Source: Bacteroidota bacterium
GTDB lineage: Bacteria > Bacteroidota > Bacteroidia > Chitinophagales > Chitinophagaceae
DNA: 37,904 bases
Assembly (NCBI GenBank): GCA_026391455.1
Contig: JAPLEH010000019.1
Span: 1-37,904, forward strand
Direction of reading: 5' to 3'
Numbering within the stretch: the stretch's first letter is position 1; every line of letters begins with the position of its first letter. The notes under the pieces are model-generated. The model was not told where the DNA came from, did no database searches, and saw nothing but the letters and a program-made list of their open reading frames with translations. This document shows, piece by piece, positions 1 to 8,852 of this stretch. The position numbers and the translations under genes were made by a program.

Positions 1-1854
1 AAATGCATACTTGAGTGCATTACTGATCAGTTCATTCAGTATCATACCCAATGGTATGGCAGTATCCGTATGCAGGCCCGGGTCTTCAATTTGTGTATGT
101 AATTGAATTTTTTCTGTCCGGATATTATAGGTCTGAAATAAATGAGTGGTAAGCATCCGGATATATTCCTGCATGTTCACACTGTTCACTGCATTCCCCT
201 GGTAGAGATTCTGGTGTATAAAGGCCATGGACTGCACCCGTTGAATCCCCTCCCGGATAATAGCAGCAGCCTTCTCATCCTGCAGCGATTGCGATTGCAG
301 GTCCAGCATACTGGATATCACCTGCAGGTTATTTTTTACCCGGTGATGAATCTCTTTATTCAACACTTCCAGTTCAGTTGACTGTTTGCGGATGATCTGG
401 TTTTTCTTTTGCTGCCGCCTGTTTTGCCAAAATATAATGGCCCCGAGCAAGGTCATGGCTCCCAGCCCTGCCCATAACAACTTTTTACTTTTCCGTTCGC
501 CAATCAGCATCTGTTGCTTCAATTCATTTTCCCGGCTGAGTGCAAGTCGCAATTCTTTTTCCTTTTCCAGTTGCTGGTTGCGCAATACCGATTCTGTTTT
601 CATGGCCGACATGAGCAATTGCTGGTTGGCCAGCGAGGAATCTTTCAGAATATTTTCCCGCAGTAATGCCATCCGCTGTAATTCTTCTTTACTGAGTTTT
701 TCCTCTTTCAGTTTATTGAGCAGGTTCAGGTATTCAATCTGTTTTTCCCTGAGTTCCGCTTCTGCCGTATTGCGTATCTCAGCACCGATTCGATCCATAT
801 GTTCCGTACGGAATATATCCTTGTAGGTATTCATGGACCGCATCATCCGGTAGGCGAGTTTATAATCGCCGGACTGGCTGCTCATATCAGCCAGCAGTTG
901 TAATCCGGACGCCGCCATTTCCACACTGCGGCTTTCATTGATCAGTGTGGCGGTGGAATCAAAATACTTTTCCATCATGACCATATCCTTCTGCGAAATA
1001 TAGTAGCTCGTAATCGCAGCCAGCAATTTCACCCGGAGCTTCGGTGCATTCAGTTCATTCACTCGTTTTTCAGCAAAGGCCATCGCCTCAGCAGCTTCCT
1101 TCATTTTACCCTGAAAGGTCAATATGATAAAATCCTGAATCGCCGCTTCTGTAAGAATTTCATGATCATTGCCGGCATATCGCACCATCTCTTTATTGTA
1201 ATACCAGGCACTATCGTAGTTTTTTTGCGAGAGGTGAAGATTAGACAGAATCAGATTGGTCTGAATGACACCTTTCTCATCATTGAGGCTAATTTTCAAA
1301 GCAAGCAGGCGCCGGTAAATCGCTATCGCACCGGCTGTTCGTCCGGCTAAAATGGTAATGCTGCCGATTTTTTCCTGACAATCATTCAGCAGCCGAATTT
1401 GACCCGTTTTACGGAACAATGCACTTGCCTCCCGGTAATTATCGGTAGCCTGTCGCAGATTGATCCGATAACTGTATATATCGCCGATATTATTATACAC
1501 CCGTGCAAGCTGATAATCATCATTTAGCCGTAACAGTAATGATTTTGCATTCTCATAATAACTGAGGGCCGTAAGGTGTTCCTTCTTTGATAAATAAATA
1601 TTGCCCAGTTTGGTATGGCTGCCCGCCATACCAGGCAGGTATTGCAATTTTTCAGACACTACCAGTGCTTTTTTGGCTACGAGTACGGCTTCGTCCGGGT
1701 TCTTATTTTGAAGCAGCTCCACCTGATTCAGCCACTCCTTTACCTGGGCCGTGTCCTGCATGGAAATTGGGGTTGTGACATGACTCGTCTGACCGTGTAT
1801 GACATACGGTAAAAGAACAGAAAGCATCAGAAGTATGAAAAGCCTTACTCGCAT
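1..1854 (-). CDS. TPR-containing sensor histidine kinase (HisKA_2 type), C-terminus cut by window edge
   Basis: The frame stays open from an ATG at 1854 to base 1 (618 codons), so the 3' end lies outside the window. The first ~22 residues form a signal peptide ending near HGQ. Residues ~30-330 are helical with TPR-like features such as MAGSHTKLGNIYLSKKEHL and YQLARVYNNIGDIYSY. A charged coiled-coil stretch follows, then one membrane helix (LLWAGLGAMTLLGAIIFW) and a basic stop-transfer segment. The HisKA_2 phosphoacceptor box is EIHHRVKNNLQVISS, with the two histidines at residues 503-504. The window ends inside the ATPase N-box (LGMILNELISNALKYAF). The family autophosphorylates on His using ATP and passes the phosphate to a response regulator. 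The TPR region would sit in the periplasm. No partner regulator is visible, and the input signal is unknown. Confidence 0.9.
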   Translation of the reverse strand, partial: MRVRLFILLMLSVLLPYVIHGQTSHVTTPISMQDTAQVKEWLNQVELLQNKNPDEAVLVAKKALVVSEKLQYLPGMAGSHTKLGNIYLSKKEHLTALSYYENAKSLLLRLNDDYQLARVYNNIGDIYSYRINLRQATDNYREASALFRKTGQIRLLNDCQEKIGSITILAGRTAGAIAIYRRLLALKISLNDEKGVIQTNLILSNLHLSQKNYDSAWYYNKEMVRYAGNDHEILTEAAIQDFIILTFQGKMKEAAEAMAFAEKRVNELNAPKLRVKLLAAITSYYISQKDMVMMEKYFDSTATLINESRSVEMAASGLQLLADMSSQSGDYKLAYRMMRSMNTYKDIFRTEHMDRIGAEIRNTAEAELREKQIEYLNLLNKLKEEKLSKEELQRMALLRENILKDSSLANQQLLMSAMKTESVLRNQQLEKEKELRLALSRENELKQQMLIGERKSKKLLWAGLGAMTLLGAIIFWQNRRQQKKNQIIRKQSTELEVLNKEIHHRVKNNLQVISSMLDLQSQSLQDEKAAAIIREGIQRVQSMAFIHQNLYQGNAVNSVNMQEYIRMLTTHLFQTYNIRTEKIQLHTQIEDPGLHTDTAIPLGMILNELISNALKYAF

Positions 1855-1950
1855 ATTAGGGTTTCATAAGGGCAAAATAGCATATGCCGCAGTCAAAGTT
1901 GCGGATTCCGGTATTAACTCCATTGGTACCTGGGGGTTATTTTTTGCTAT

Positions 1951-1980
1951 TTGGCACATGCCCTTTTAATTAATAACTTG
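1951..1980 (+). promoter_or_regulatory. Candidate dnaG promoter
   Basis: A TTG at 1951-1953 is followed after 20 bases by TAACTTG (1974-1980). This is one base short of the Bacteroidota -7 consensus TAnnTTTG, at the usual spacing. It lies 17 bases before the dnaG start codon, which would give a very short leader. The match is by eye only. Confidence 0.45.
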
Positions 1981-1997
1981 CCTCCCCTTTATATAAA

Positions 1998-4031
1998 TTG
2001 ATCTCGCCCAATACCATACAGCAAATTTTAGGAAAATTAGACATCATTGATGTCGTGGGCAGCTTTGTAAAGTTAAAACGAAGGGGTTCTAACTACCTGG
2101 GACTCTGCCCTTTTCACAACGAAAAAACCCCTTCCTTTACGGTATCTCCCACCAAAGAACTGTACAAATGTTTCGGATGTGGCCGGAGTGGCAATACCAT
2201 CAGCTTTGTGATGGAGCATGAGAAATACAGTTATGTAGATGCCCTCAAATGGCTGGCCAACCGGTATGGGATCGAAATAGAAGAAACTTTTCAAAATGAT
2301 GAACAGCGGCAGCAAATGCTTGTGGCCGACAGCCTGTATATCATCAACGGATTTGCCCGGGATTTCTTCAGTCGTATGCTGTTTGAAACAGAAGATGGAC
2401 GGGATATCGGGCTCAGCTATTTTAAAGAAAGAGGATTTCGCGAAGAGATCATCCGGAAATTTCAACTGGGCTACTCACCCGAACAGCGGGACGCCTTTAC
2501 CAAAGAAGCCATCGCCAAACAGTATAACCCGGAAACACTGATCAAAGCCGGCCTCGTGGCCAACCGCAATGAGCAGTTGATGGACAATTACCGTGGCCGG
2601 GTCATTTTCCCTATCCATAACCATAGCGGTAAGGTATTGGGATTCGGGGCCCGTATACTGAAGACCAATGAAAAGGCCCCCAAGTATATCAATACTCCGG
2701 AAAATGAGATCTATGTAAAAAGTAAGCTCCTCTATGGCTCTTATTTTGCACGTACAGCGATTGATAAAAACGATGAGTGCCTCCTTGTGGAAGGATATAC
2801 GGATGTGGTATCACTGCACCAGGCTGGTATCGAAAACGTAGTGGCGAGTGGTGGTACTTCACTTACGCCCGATCAGTTGCGCCTGATCCGGAAATATACC
2901 AACAACCTCACCATTATCTATGATGGTGACAATGCCGGTATCAAAGCCGCCTTGCGCGGGCTCGATCTCGCACTGGAAGAAGGCCTCAACGTAAAACTGG
3001 TATTGATACCCGATAAAGAAGATCCGGATAGCTATGTGAACAAAGTCGGCGCTTCCGCTTTCCGCGAGTTTATTGACAAGAATAAAAAAGATTTCATTCT
3101 CTTCCAGTTGGAAGTAGCCCTGAAAGATGCTGGTACTGATTCGGTTAAGAAATCGGAAGTGGTCAATAAAGTAGCCGAAACCATTTCACGTATCAATAAA
3201 GCCGAAGATTTTACCAAACAGCAGGATTATATTAAACAATGTGCCGAGATCCTGAAGATCGATGAAGCAGGTATGCATTCGCTGGTCAATAAATTCATCC
3301 GGGACCGCATTGCCACACAGGAACGTAAACTGCCATTTGAAGAAGCACGGCAATTGGAAGAGAATGCCCGCCAGGCCGAAGCCGGAAATTACGACGAGAC
3401 GACGTTCAACCTGTTGTTCAAAGACGAATTGCAGGAACGGGAAGTGGCCAGGATATTATTGGAATACGGTTTGAAGAAATGGGATAATGAGAAAAAAGTG
3501 GCAGAGTATATTTTTGAAGAAATGGTGGATGAAAGCCTGATTGATAATGCAGAAGTGATACAGATGATCGCCGTTTATAAAGAAATATTGCAAACCAGTC
3601 CCGAAACAGCCAGTAAGAATTTTTTCATTTACCATCCCGACAGTAAGTTGAGCGCCTTTGCGGTATCGTTGCTAAATTTTCCCTATGAAGAAAGCGATCA
3701 GTGGAAAAAAGAATATAGCCAGAGTTCCGGTTTTCAGAAAAGCCTTTTTGAACAGCCCTATGAAGATTTCATCAAAACACTGGCAAAGGATAACGAAGAC
3801 AGCCTGATGAAATTTCTCAAAATAGATGAAGACCGAACCAATGAAGAAGTGGAATCGGCGGTGAACTATTTGAAGCTGCGCAAGATCAAGCGTATGCTGC
3901 TGGAAAACCAGCTTGATCTCGAAAAAGAACACACTCCCGAAGAATATGCCATTTTGCATCAAACACATGAACACCTTAAGCGAATGGAAATGGAACTCAC
4001 CAAAAAAATGGGCACCGTGATACTCCGCTGA
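1998..4031 (+). CDS. dnaG: DNA primase DnaG
   Basis: This 677-residue primase makes the RNA primers for chromosome replication and works with the replicative helicase. The N-terminal zinc-binding domain has C37, H40, C58 and C61 (CPFH...CFGC). The catalytic core contains the TOPRIM motif LLVEGYTDV, with Glu265 as the predicted metal-binding acidic residue, and the YDGDNAG motif with Asp309 and Asp311. The C-terminal ~250 residues are helical, as expected for the helicase-interaction region. The start is TTG: it gives MISPNTIQQI, directly before the conserved N-terminal segment, and no ATG fits. The length is normal for the Bacteroidota. The stop lies 2 bases from the stop of the convergent Uma2 gene, leaving no room for a separate intergenic terminator. 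Confidence 0.97.
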   Translation: MISPNTIQQILGKLDIIDVVGSFVKLKRRGSNYLGLCPFHNEKTPSFTVSPTKELYKCFGCGRSGNTISFVMEHEKYSYVDALKWLANRYGIEIEETFQNDEQRQQMLVADSLYIINGFARDFFSRMLFETEDGRDIGLSYFKERGFREEIIRKFQLGYSPEQRDAFTKEAIAKQYNPETLIKAGLVANRNEQLMDNYRGRVIFPIHNHSGKVLGFGARILKTNEKAPKYINTPENEIYVKSKLLYGSYFARTAIDKNDECLLVEGYTDVVSLHQAGIENVVASGGTSLTPDQLRLIRKYTNNLTIIYDGDNAGIKAALRGLDLALEEGLNVKLVLIPDKEDPDSYVNKVGASAFREFIDKNKKDFILFQLEVALKDAGTDSVKKSEVVNKVAETISRINKAEDFTKQQDYIKQCAEILKIDEAGMHSLVNKFIRDRIATQERKLPFEEARQLEENARQAEAGNYDETTFNLLFKDELQEREVARILLEYGLKKWDNEKKVAEYIFEEMVDESLIDNAEVIQMIAVYKEILQTSPETASKNFFIYHPDSKLSAFAVSLLNFPYEESDQWKKEYSQSSGFQKSLFEQPYEDFIKTLAKDNEDSLMKFLKIDEDRTNEEVESAVNYLKLRKIKRMLLENQLDLEKEHTPEEYAILHQTHEHLKRMEMELTKKMGTVILR

Positions 4032-4033
4032 TC

Positions 4034-4696
4034 TTATACCAACCCGGTACCTGCATAAATATCCTGTAGCGTAATAGTTATATTCATCGATTGCAGCGTC
4101 AATACGGCTGATGGCCCGGTATAAACTTCCTTTTGCCAGCTATTACCCGGCCCTTTACGGTAACAATAGATGGTAAGCAATTTGGGTTCTACAAGAATAT
4201 ACTCTTTTAATACGGGGATATCTTTGTACAGTTCAAACTTGGCCCCCATATCGTATTGACGGGTGGAAGGTGAAAGTATCTCAATGATTATTGAAGGATC
4301 GATGGAATTGTCTTCATCTCCGGATACAGGCTGCTGATGACAATACACAGCAATATCGGGATACGTGTACAATGTATTTTGGGGAATATGTAATCGCTTA
4401 TCGGGGCCATATGGCTTACAGGAACTGCCTTTCAGCTTGCTGCATAATTCTCCGAATAGATTGGTGAAAATTTCATTGTGATTATAGGCTGCACCCGACA
4501 TGGCGAGCATTTCTCCATGCCCGTACATATGGAATATTTCGCCTTTATAAAACTCATGACGCTCGAGTGATACGCGCTCTATCTCTAGGTATTCCTGTGA
4601 GGTGAATTTGGTTTTTCCATACACCACTGCCGGCTCTCTTAATACTAACTCCTGATCTTGTTCAAATCCCTTTTCCATTTCAAATTCCCTTTCCAT
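4034..4696 (-). CDS. Uma2-family (DUF820) PD-(D/E)XK nuclease-like protein
   Basis: The 220-residue protein has the Uma2 layout: an N-terminal TSQEYLEIE helix, a YKGEIFHM segment, AAYNHNEIFTNL, and the nuclease-fold core YPDIAVYC followed by SIIIEILSPSTRQYDMGAKFELY. The Asp of YPDIA and the Glu-Leu of IIEILSPST correspond to the PD-(D/E)XK acidic positions, with the later Lys as third residue. These genes are abundant in cyanobacteria and present in many Bacteroidota, and their role is unknown. The start is the first ATG, 9 bases after the CYTH gene stop, so the two are probably co-transcribed. Another ATG six codons in is possible. The N-terminus is rich in Glu and Met (EREFEMEKGFEQDQE) and may be a poorly conserved extension. 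It should not be read as a restriction enzyme without a methylase partner. Confidence 0.85.
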   Translation of the reverse strand: MEREFEMEKGFEQDQELVLREPAVVYGKTKFTSQEYLEIERVSLERHEFYKGEIFHMYGHGEMLAMSGAAYNHNEIFTNLFGELCSKLKGSSCKPYGPDKRLHIPQNTLYTYPDIAVYCHQQPVSGDEDNSIDPSIIIEILSPSTRQYDMGAKFELYKDIPVLKEYILVEPKLLTIYCYRKGPGNSWQKEVYTGPSAVLTLQSMNITITLQDIYAGTGLV

Positions 4697-4705
4697 ATCA
4701 CAAAA

Positions 4706-5239
4706 CTATTTCCTTTCTTCCAGATTAACAATAAGTATATCACTGTAAGAAAATACTACCAGATCCTTTTCATCAATTTGAAAAGCCTTCAGATAAAAAT
4801 CACATTGTGTCTGCAAATGTTCTTTTGTAAGTGTGAGGTCGAACCTATTGCCTGCTTCAATTTCTACAAATGAGCCCAGTCCGGGTACTTCATCAATATG
4901 AAATTTTACATTGTCGATATAATATATCTCACGTATCTTTTTCACCACTACTTTTATACCGTTACTTTTAGTGAGTACCTCTTTCAATCCTGCAGCGTCC
5001 GCAATTTTCACCAGGTTAAAATGGGATTCCTTGGGCCCGGCCTGATTGGTTCTTTCGTAATAGATCAGGTTGTTTTCAATATTGCCTTCGCGCAGTTTCA
5101 GCCGGCCATTGGATACATGAAAATAGGTATCGGTTTGCTCGTCCGTTCCTTTAAAGTCGGCCTGATTGTTCAAAAGATAATTTCGTACAAAAGAAGGGTC
5201 GCTGCACCTTGCTTTAATTTCCACATTCAGAAAATCCAT
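4706..5239 (-). CDS. CYTH-domain protein (class IV adenylate cyclase / triphosphatase-like)
   Basis: The 177-residue protein fits the CYTH triphosphate tunnel fold. It opens with NVEIKARC, the position of the ExExK metal/phosphate motif. The paired basic and acidic strands follow: GRLKLREG, YYERTNQAGPKESHF, VVVKKIREIYYIDNVKFHIDEV and GSFVEIEA. The first acidic residue of ExExK is Asn here, which is common in the bacterial class IV cyclase-like subgroup. Family members hydrolyse inorganic or thiamine triphosphate, or cyclise ATP, and the sequence does not tell which. The gene lies directly upstream of the Uma2 gene on the same strand. No promoter was recognised. Confidence 0.85.
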   Translation of the reverse strand: MDFLNVEIKARCSDPSFVRNYLLNNQADFKGTDEQTDTYFHVSNGRLKLREGNIENNLIYYERTNQAGPKESHFNLVKIADAAGLKEVLTKSNGIKVVVKKIREIYYIDNVKFHIDEVPGLGSFVEIEAGNRFDLTLTKEHLQTQCDFYLKAFQIDEKDLVVFSYSDILIVNLEERK

Positions 5240-5360
5240 CTTGTAAAATTTGATTTCGGGTAATGACCGAAAGTATCAAAGGATTCCGGTAATGTATAGG
5301 TTTGGGTAAAAAAAATCTGCAGGCTAGTACTAACAGGTCTTTCGATAGGAATGCAAGTGC

Positions 5361-5390
5361 AAAAAAAAGGTTCGTCATTGCTGACGAACC
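5361..5390 (-). terminator. Rho-independent terminator of the DUF3052-like gene
   Basis: GGTTCGTCA (5369-5377) and TGACGAACC (5382-5390) form a perfect 9-bp stem with a TTGC loop. On the minus strand it is followed by eight T (A run at 5361-5368). It lies just past the stop at 5419. Confidence 0.9.
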
Positions 5391-5418
5391 ATTGAATAAC
5401 TTGTTTAAACCGGTGTTC

Positions 5419-5868
5419 TTACTCGGCCATGGCAGTGGCTTCCCGTTTGCGGGAGGTGGCAACTTCTGCGTCGCGGGCCATTTCATCACCTTTTACAAAA
5501 CGCATGGCACTCCATACATGATCCAGTTCCACCCGTTCAATGCTCTCATATCCTTCGCCGGTAAGCCGGTTCCAGCTACGATCGCGGTTGAGGTCGGTGG
5601 CAATTTTGGACGTGCTTTTGGGGTAAGCCACCCAGAATTTAGATCCGTCTCTCAAAGAGGGCATCACATCTTTAAGGATGCCATTCAGTTGATTTTCGCT
5701 AACGGCGAATACCAGTGCAAAGTCAATTTTCCGCGATTTGAGGAGCGGAGTCATGTTTTTGCAGAAGGATAATTTGCTGAATTGTTTCTCGATGGAGGAG
5801 GGCAAACCCTGGATTAAAAGATTCTTTTCGTCTGCCAGTTGTAACTTTTCAAAAACAGTTTGTGACAT
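5419..5868 (-). CDS. Uncharacterised protein, DUF3052-like
   Basis: The 149-residue soluble protein has an alternating alpha/beta pattern: KNLLIQGLPSSIEKQF, a strand DFALVFAVS, a helix QLNGILKDVMPSL, then GSKFWVAYPKS, and near the end the motif VWSAMRFV. This order resembles DUF3052, a small Rossmann-like family without known activity. The assignment is from memory of motif order, not from a search. The C-terminal ~20 residues are charged and alanine-rich and look disordered. The ATG start at 5868 is preceded by a TACCTTTG promoter element, and a strong terminator follows, so it is probably a single-gene transcript. Confidence 0.7.
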   Translation of the reverse strand: MSQTVFEKLQLADEKNLLIQGLPSSIEKQFSKLSFCKNMTPLLKSRKIDFALVFAVSENQLNGILKDVMPSLRDGSKFWVAYPKSTSKIATDLNRDRSWNRLTGEGYESIERVELDHVWSAMRFVKGDEMARDAEVATSRKREATAMAE

Positions 5869-5944
5869 ACTTTAAAGCTATTTTAATGGTTTTTGCCTGT
5901 TTCTGGTTCAGGAATTCCAGGCAAAGTTCTCAGAGCAGGGACTG

Positions 5945-5952
5945 CAAAGGTA
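5945..5952 (-). promoter_or_regulatory. -7 element TACCTTTG upstream of the DUF3052-like gene
   Basis: On the minus strand the bases read TACCTTTG, a full match to the Bacteroidota -7 consensus TAnnTTTG, 77 bases before the start codon. No TTG is present at the ideal -33 distance, so only half of the promoter is supported. Confidence 0.5.
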
Positions 5953-5990
5953 CAGAAAAAATGCGGCCTTTGGAAGGATTTGCGCAATAA

Positions 5991-6023
5991 AAATCCCGCT
6001 GAAACGCTGTTTCAGCGGGATTT
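5991..6023 (-). terminator. Rho-independent terminator of the M48 protease gene
   Basis: AAATCCCGCTGAAAC (5991-6005) pairs perfectly with GTTTCAGCGGGATTT (6009-6023) around a 3-base loop, giving a 15-bp stem. On the minus strand it runs into T-rich sequence 21 bases after the stop at 6045. Confidence 0.92.
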
Positions 6024-6044
6024 TGCGTAAAATATTGATGAAAG

Positions 6045-6866
6045 TTATTTCCCTCCGGCATTTACAGGCTTATAATATTGCATGGCTTCGGGCATAACCT
6101 TGTTCAATTGGTCTATACGACGGCCTTCTGCGGGGTGTGTGCTCAGAAATTCCGGCGGTTTTTGACCTGCCGATAATTTCTCCATACGCTCCCAGAGCCC
6201 GATTGCTTCCTGTGGATTATATCCCGCCATAGCGGTCCAGATCAGGCCATAGCGGTCCGCTTCCAGTTCATGCTTACGGGAAAATGGAAGCATTACCCCC
6301 ACCGTAGTGCCTACACCATATGCGGTATTAAAGAGATTCTGTGTTTCCTGTGGCTTATTGGCCACAGCCACTGCCAGGGCCACACCTCCTAATTGTTGCA
6401 ACAATCCCTGGCTCATACGCTGGTTCCCGTGCTGCAATAATGCATGCGATACTTCATGCCCCATTACGGCAGCAAGCGCTGCTTCATTCTGCGTTACCGG
6501 CAGTATACCGGTATAAACTACAATTTTGCCTCCGGGCATACACCAGGCATTCACGGTTTTATCATCCACCAGATTATACTCCCATTTAAAACCGGCCAGC
6601 TTGTCCGACAATCCTTTTTCTGCATAATAGGCTTCCACTGCTTTGGTAATTCGTTGCCCAACCCGGCGTACCATTTCAAGATCACGGTTGTTGGAGCTGT
6701 TCACCACTTTATTCTCAGTAAGAAACTGCTGATATTGTTGTGAGGCCATACTCTGCAATTCCGTTTCCGGTAGAAGTGTGAGCTGGCTTTTTCCGGTCAG
6801 TGCATTTTTGGAACAGGATACAAGCAGGGCCGAAACAGCCAGTACGGTAATAAAACGTTTGATCAT
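6045..6866 (-). CDS. M48-family zinc metalloprotease, lipoprotein
   Basis: The 273-residue protein has a lipoprotein signal peptide with lipobox LLVSC (Cys18), so it should be anchored in an envelope membrane facing the periplasm. The zinc motif HEVSH (His137, Glu138, His141) is followed by HELEADRYG with the third ligand Glu202. This HExxH plus ExxxD arrangement is typical of M48 peptidases such as LoiP/BepA. Those lack TM helices in the catalytic domain and act in outer-membrane protein quality control. No TPR domain follows, so it is closer to the short LoiP-like form. A separate downstream hairpin suggests it is the last gene of its transcript. The substrate is not predictable. Confidence 0.93.
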   Translation of the reverse strand: MIKRFITVLAVSALLVSCSKNALTGKSQLTLLPETELQSMASQQYQQFLTENKVVNSSNNRDLEMVRRVGQRITKAVEAYYAEKGLSDKLAGFKWEYNLVDDKTVNAWCMPGGKIVVYTGILPVTQNEAALAAVMGHEVSHALLQHGNQRMSQGLLQQLGGVALAVAVANKPQETQNLFNTAYGVGTTVGVMLPFSRKHELEADRYGLIWTAMAGYNPQEAIGLWERMEKLSAGQKPPEFLSTHPAEGRRIDQLNKVMPEAMQYYKPVNAGGK

Positions 6867-6958
6867 AAACTGATTTTTTACTTTGACGAAAGTCGATCAT
6901 GCATAGTTGGCATGAGCTGATTCTTTTACCGCATTAAATTAAGTAATTTTTTCTAAGA

Positions 6959-7633
6959 TCAGTCTTCCTGAATTCCGGTGGATGCATTGCGGCGGCGTTG
7001 TCTCCTGCGGTCCCTTCCTTTGAGGATAGGCACTTTGCTTTCATTTCCTCTCAGCAGGCGGCCGATATTCTTCTGGTGAGTGAGCAATACCATCAGCGCT
7101 ACGGCTATGGCAAATATGCGGTATGCGGGATTGTCTACATTAAAGATGACAAGAATAAAGATCGGAAATGCGATACTGGCCAGAATAGAACTCAGCGATA
7201 CAAAACGGGTGAGATATAATACAAGTATAAAAATTCCTACACAGCTTAATGCCGTCAAAGGTGAGATGCCCAACACCAGGCCAAATAATGTAGCCACTCC
7301 CTTTCCACCCCTGAAATCGGCCCAGATCGGAAAGATATGACCGATTACTGCCGCAAGACCAAGTCCTGTTTGCAGGTTCTGCAGGTTCATATCACTGTCT
7401 GCATATTCGGGAAGAAGGAGCGCCAGTTTTACGGCCACGACACCTTTCAGCATATCGGTCACCATGACCACGGTACCCCACTTAGGACCCAGTACCCGAT
7501 AGGTATTGGTGGCACCGGCATTACCACTGCCGTAATCACGAATGTCAATATCAAAAAAATAACGGCTTACCCACACGGATGTAGGTATGCTGCCAATCAG
7601 ATATGCGAGAACAATGAGGAGTAGTTCGTTCAT
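6959..7633 (-). CDS. plsY: Glycerol-3-phosphate acyltransferase PlsY
   Basis: PlsY is an inner-membrane enzyme that transfers the acyl group of acyl-phosphate to glycerol-3-phosphate, the first step of phospholipid synthesis. The 224-residue product begins MNELLLIVLAYLIGSIP, the usual first helix. It contains the three conserved motifs: GSIPTSVW near the N-terminus, YGSGNAGATNTYRVLG and FRGGKGVAT. Several hydrophobic helices and a basic tail (GRDRRRQRRR) follow. The frame can be extended upstream to 7696, but that adds a segment not found in the family, so the ATG at 7633 is chosen. PlsX and PlsC partners are not in the window. Confidence 0.96.
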   Translation of the reverse strand: MNELLLIVLAYLIGSIPTSVWVSRYFFDIDIRDYGSGNAGATNTYRVLGPKWGTVVMVTDMLKGVVAVKLALLLPEYADSDMNLQNLQTGLGLAAVIGHIFPIWADFRGGKGVATLFGLVLGISPLTALSCVGIFILVLYLTRFVSLSSILASIAFPIFILVIFNVDNPAYRIFAIAVALMVLLTHQKNIGRLLRGNESKVPILKGRDRRRQRRRNASTGIQED

Positions 7634-7650
7634 AGAACCTATTCGCACCA

Positions 7651-7682
7651 GCCTGTTTGCAGACAGGTGAAGCACAAAAATA
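7651..7682 (-). promoter_or_regulatory. Candidate plsY promoter element and leader hairpin
   Basis: On the minus strand TATTTTTG (7675-7682) matches the -7 consensus TAnnTTTG, without a clear -33 TTG. Between it and the start codon the leader can fold CCTGT with ACAGG (7651-7666). Support is weak for regulation and moderate for the -7 box. Confidence 0.35.
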
Positions 7683-7732
7683 GGCAAAAATGACAACTGA
7701 TAACACTAAATTAATACACAGGAAATCATAGC

Positions 7733-8566
7733 TTAACGGGAAAATCCGATACATATCCAGTTGTTCCTGACTGTTGTATGCAGAAAATGCAGGGAATTTT
7801 CCCCAGCCGCCCCGCGAATATCCTCCTCATCTTCAACGAGCAATCCGCTGAAAAGGATCTGCCCCCCCCTTTTCAATCGCACCACAAGGTCAGGCATATG
7901 CGCCAGTATCACGTTTTTATTGATATTCGCCAGAATAATGTCAAAAGGCTCCGCATCCGGCACCCGGTCTGCCAGCAGGGGCTGAACCCGGGTGCAACCG
8001 TTATGCAGCAGATTTTCCTCCGTATTGGCTATGCTCCAGTCATCATTATCCACAGCCAGTATATCGGCCGCACCGAGTTTTTCAGCTAATATGGACAATA
8101 CCCCGGTGCCTGTACCAAAGTCGAAAACCCGTTTACCGGTAAAATCGATATGCGCCATTTGTTCCACCATCATATAAGTGGTGGCATGATGGCCGGTGCC
8201 AAAACTCATTTTGGGAGTAATGATGATCTCATGTGCCACCCCGCTAAAGGGCGGATGAAAATGCGCACGTATCCCCACCCAGGGTTCACGGGTATCAGCA
8301 TGTTCCACCACCACCGGTTGAAAATTGGATTCCCATACTTCATTCCAGTTGGTTTCCTGTACCAGACTTTGGGTACATGCTACGTTTAGCTGCGAAGAAA
8401 TATCAGCAAGGATTCCTTCGTTGAACTCACGGTCAGGCACATACGCTTTTAACCATCCCTCCCCTTCTTCAAATCCTTCGTACCCTTCCTCAGTCAGCAT
8501 GGCCATCAATAGTTCCGCCTGCTCCCCCGTTACCGGCTCAAATAATACCTGTACAAAATCTCCCAT
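7733..8566 (-). CDS. prmA: Ribosomal protein L11 methyltransferase PrmA
   Basis: PrmA methylates ribosomal protein L11 using S-adenosylmethionine. The 277-residue protein has an N-terminal ferredoxin-like substrate domain (to ~residue 100) and a Rossmann methyltransferase domain. The SAM motif I is VFDFGTGTGVLSILAEKLGA. The PrmA signature region KMSFGTGHHATT precedes it, and FDIILANINKNVI matches the N-[IL]-x-x catalytic loop. The ATG at 8566 is used. A TTG six codons upstream is in frame but less likely. The stretch upstream of the start is the repeat mosaic described separately. plsY follows after a 99-base gap on the same strand. Confidence 0.96.
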   Translation of the reverse strand: MGDFVQVLFEPVTGEQAELLMAMLTEEGYEGFEEGEGWLKAYVPDREFNEGILADISSQLNVACTQSLVQETNWNEVWESNFQPVVVEHADTREPWVGIRAHFHPPFSGVAHEIIITPKMSFGTGHHATTYMMVEQMAHIDFTGKRVFDFGTGTGVLSILAEKLGAADILAVDNDDWSIANTEENLLHNGCTRVQPLLADRVPDAEPFDIILANINKNVILAHMPDLVVRLKRGGQILFSGLLVEDEEDIRGAAGENSLHFLHTTVRNNWICIGFSR

Positions 8567-8600
8567 AATAATACGCTTAAACAAACTACTAAAAACTTAT

Positions 8601-8704
8601 TTAACCTATGAAAACTGCCTTCGGCTACGCTCAGGCAGCGGGCTACGCTCAGGCAGCAGACCTCTTTAACCTATGGAAGCTGCCTTCGGCTGCGCTCAGG
8701 CAGC
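8601..8704. repeat. Intergenic repeat with CTGCC/GGCAG hairpins (REP-like)
   Basis: A unit reading TTAACCTATG, then RAARCTGCCTTCGGCTRCG, then CTCAGGCAGC occurs at 8601-8639 and again at 8666-8704. A partial copy (GGCTACGCTCAGGCAG, 8641-8656) lies between them. In the full copies CTGCCT and AGGCAG form a 6-7 bp stem around a TCGGCTRCGCTC loop. It is non-coding, between pnp and prmA. Confidence 0.85.
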
Positions 8705-8726
8705 CACAGGGCAAGCAGGTCTCAAC

Positions 8727-8852
8727 AACTTATGCAACTTATGTAACTTATGCAACCCGCCACGGCGGGCACGCCTATTCAACCTATTCAACCTATTGAA
8801 CCTCTTAAACCTATTGAACCTCTTAAACCTCTTAAACCTATTGAACCTCCGG
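8727..8852. repeat. 9-bp short tandem arrays (AACTTATGY and AACCTMTTR types)
   Basis: At 8727-8758 AACTTATGC-like units repeat three to four times. A GC-rich inverted repeat follows (CCCGCC 8756-8761, GGCGGG 8764-8769). From 8781 to 8852 eight 9-base units run without a break: AACCTATTC, AACCTATTG, AACCTCTTA and variants. Both arrays are upstream of prmA and downstream of the pnp terminator. Confidence 0.9.

Noticed and set aside
4034-4696. Restriction-modification or other defence role for the Uma2 protein
   Set aside because: No methyltransferase, helicase or other defence partner is nearby. The neighbour is a CYTH protein, and Uma2 genes are common outside defence loci.
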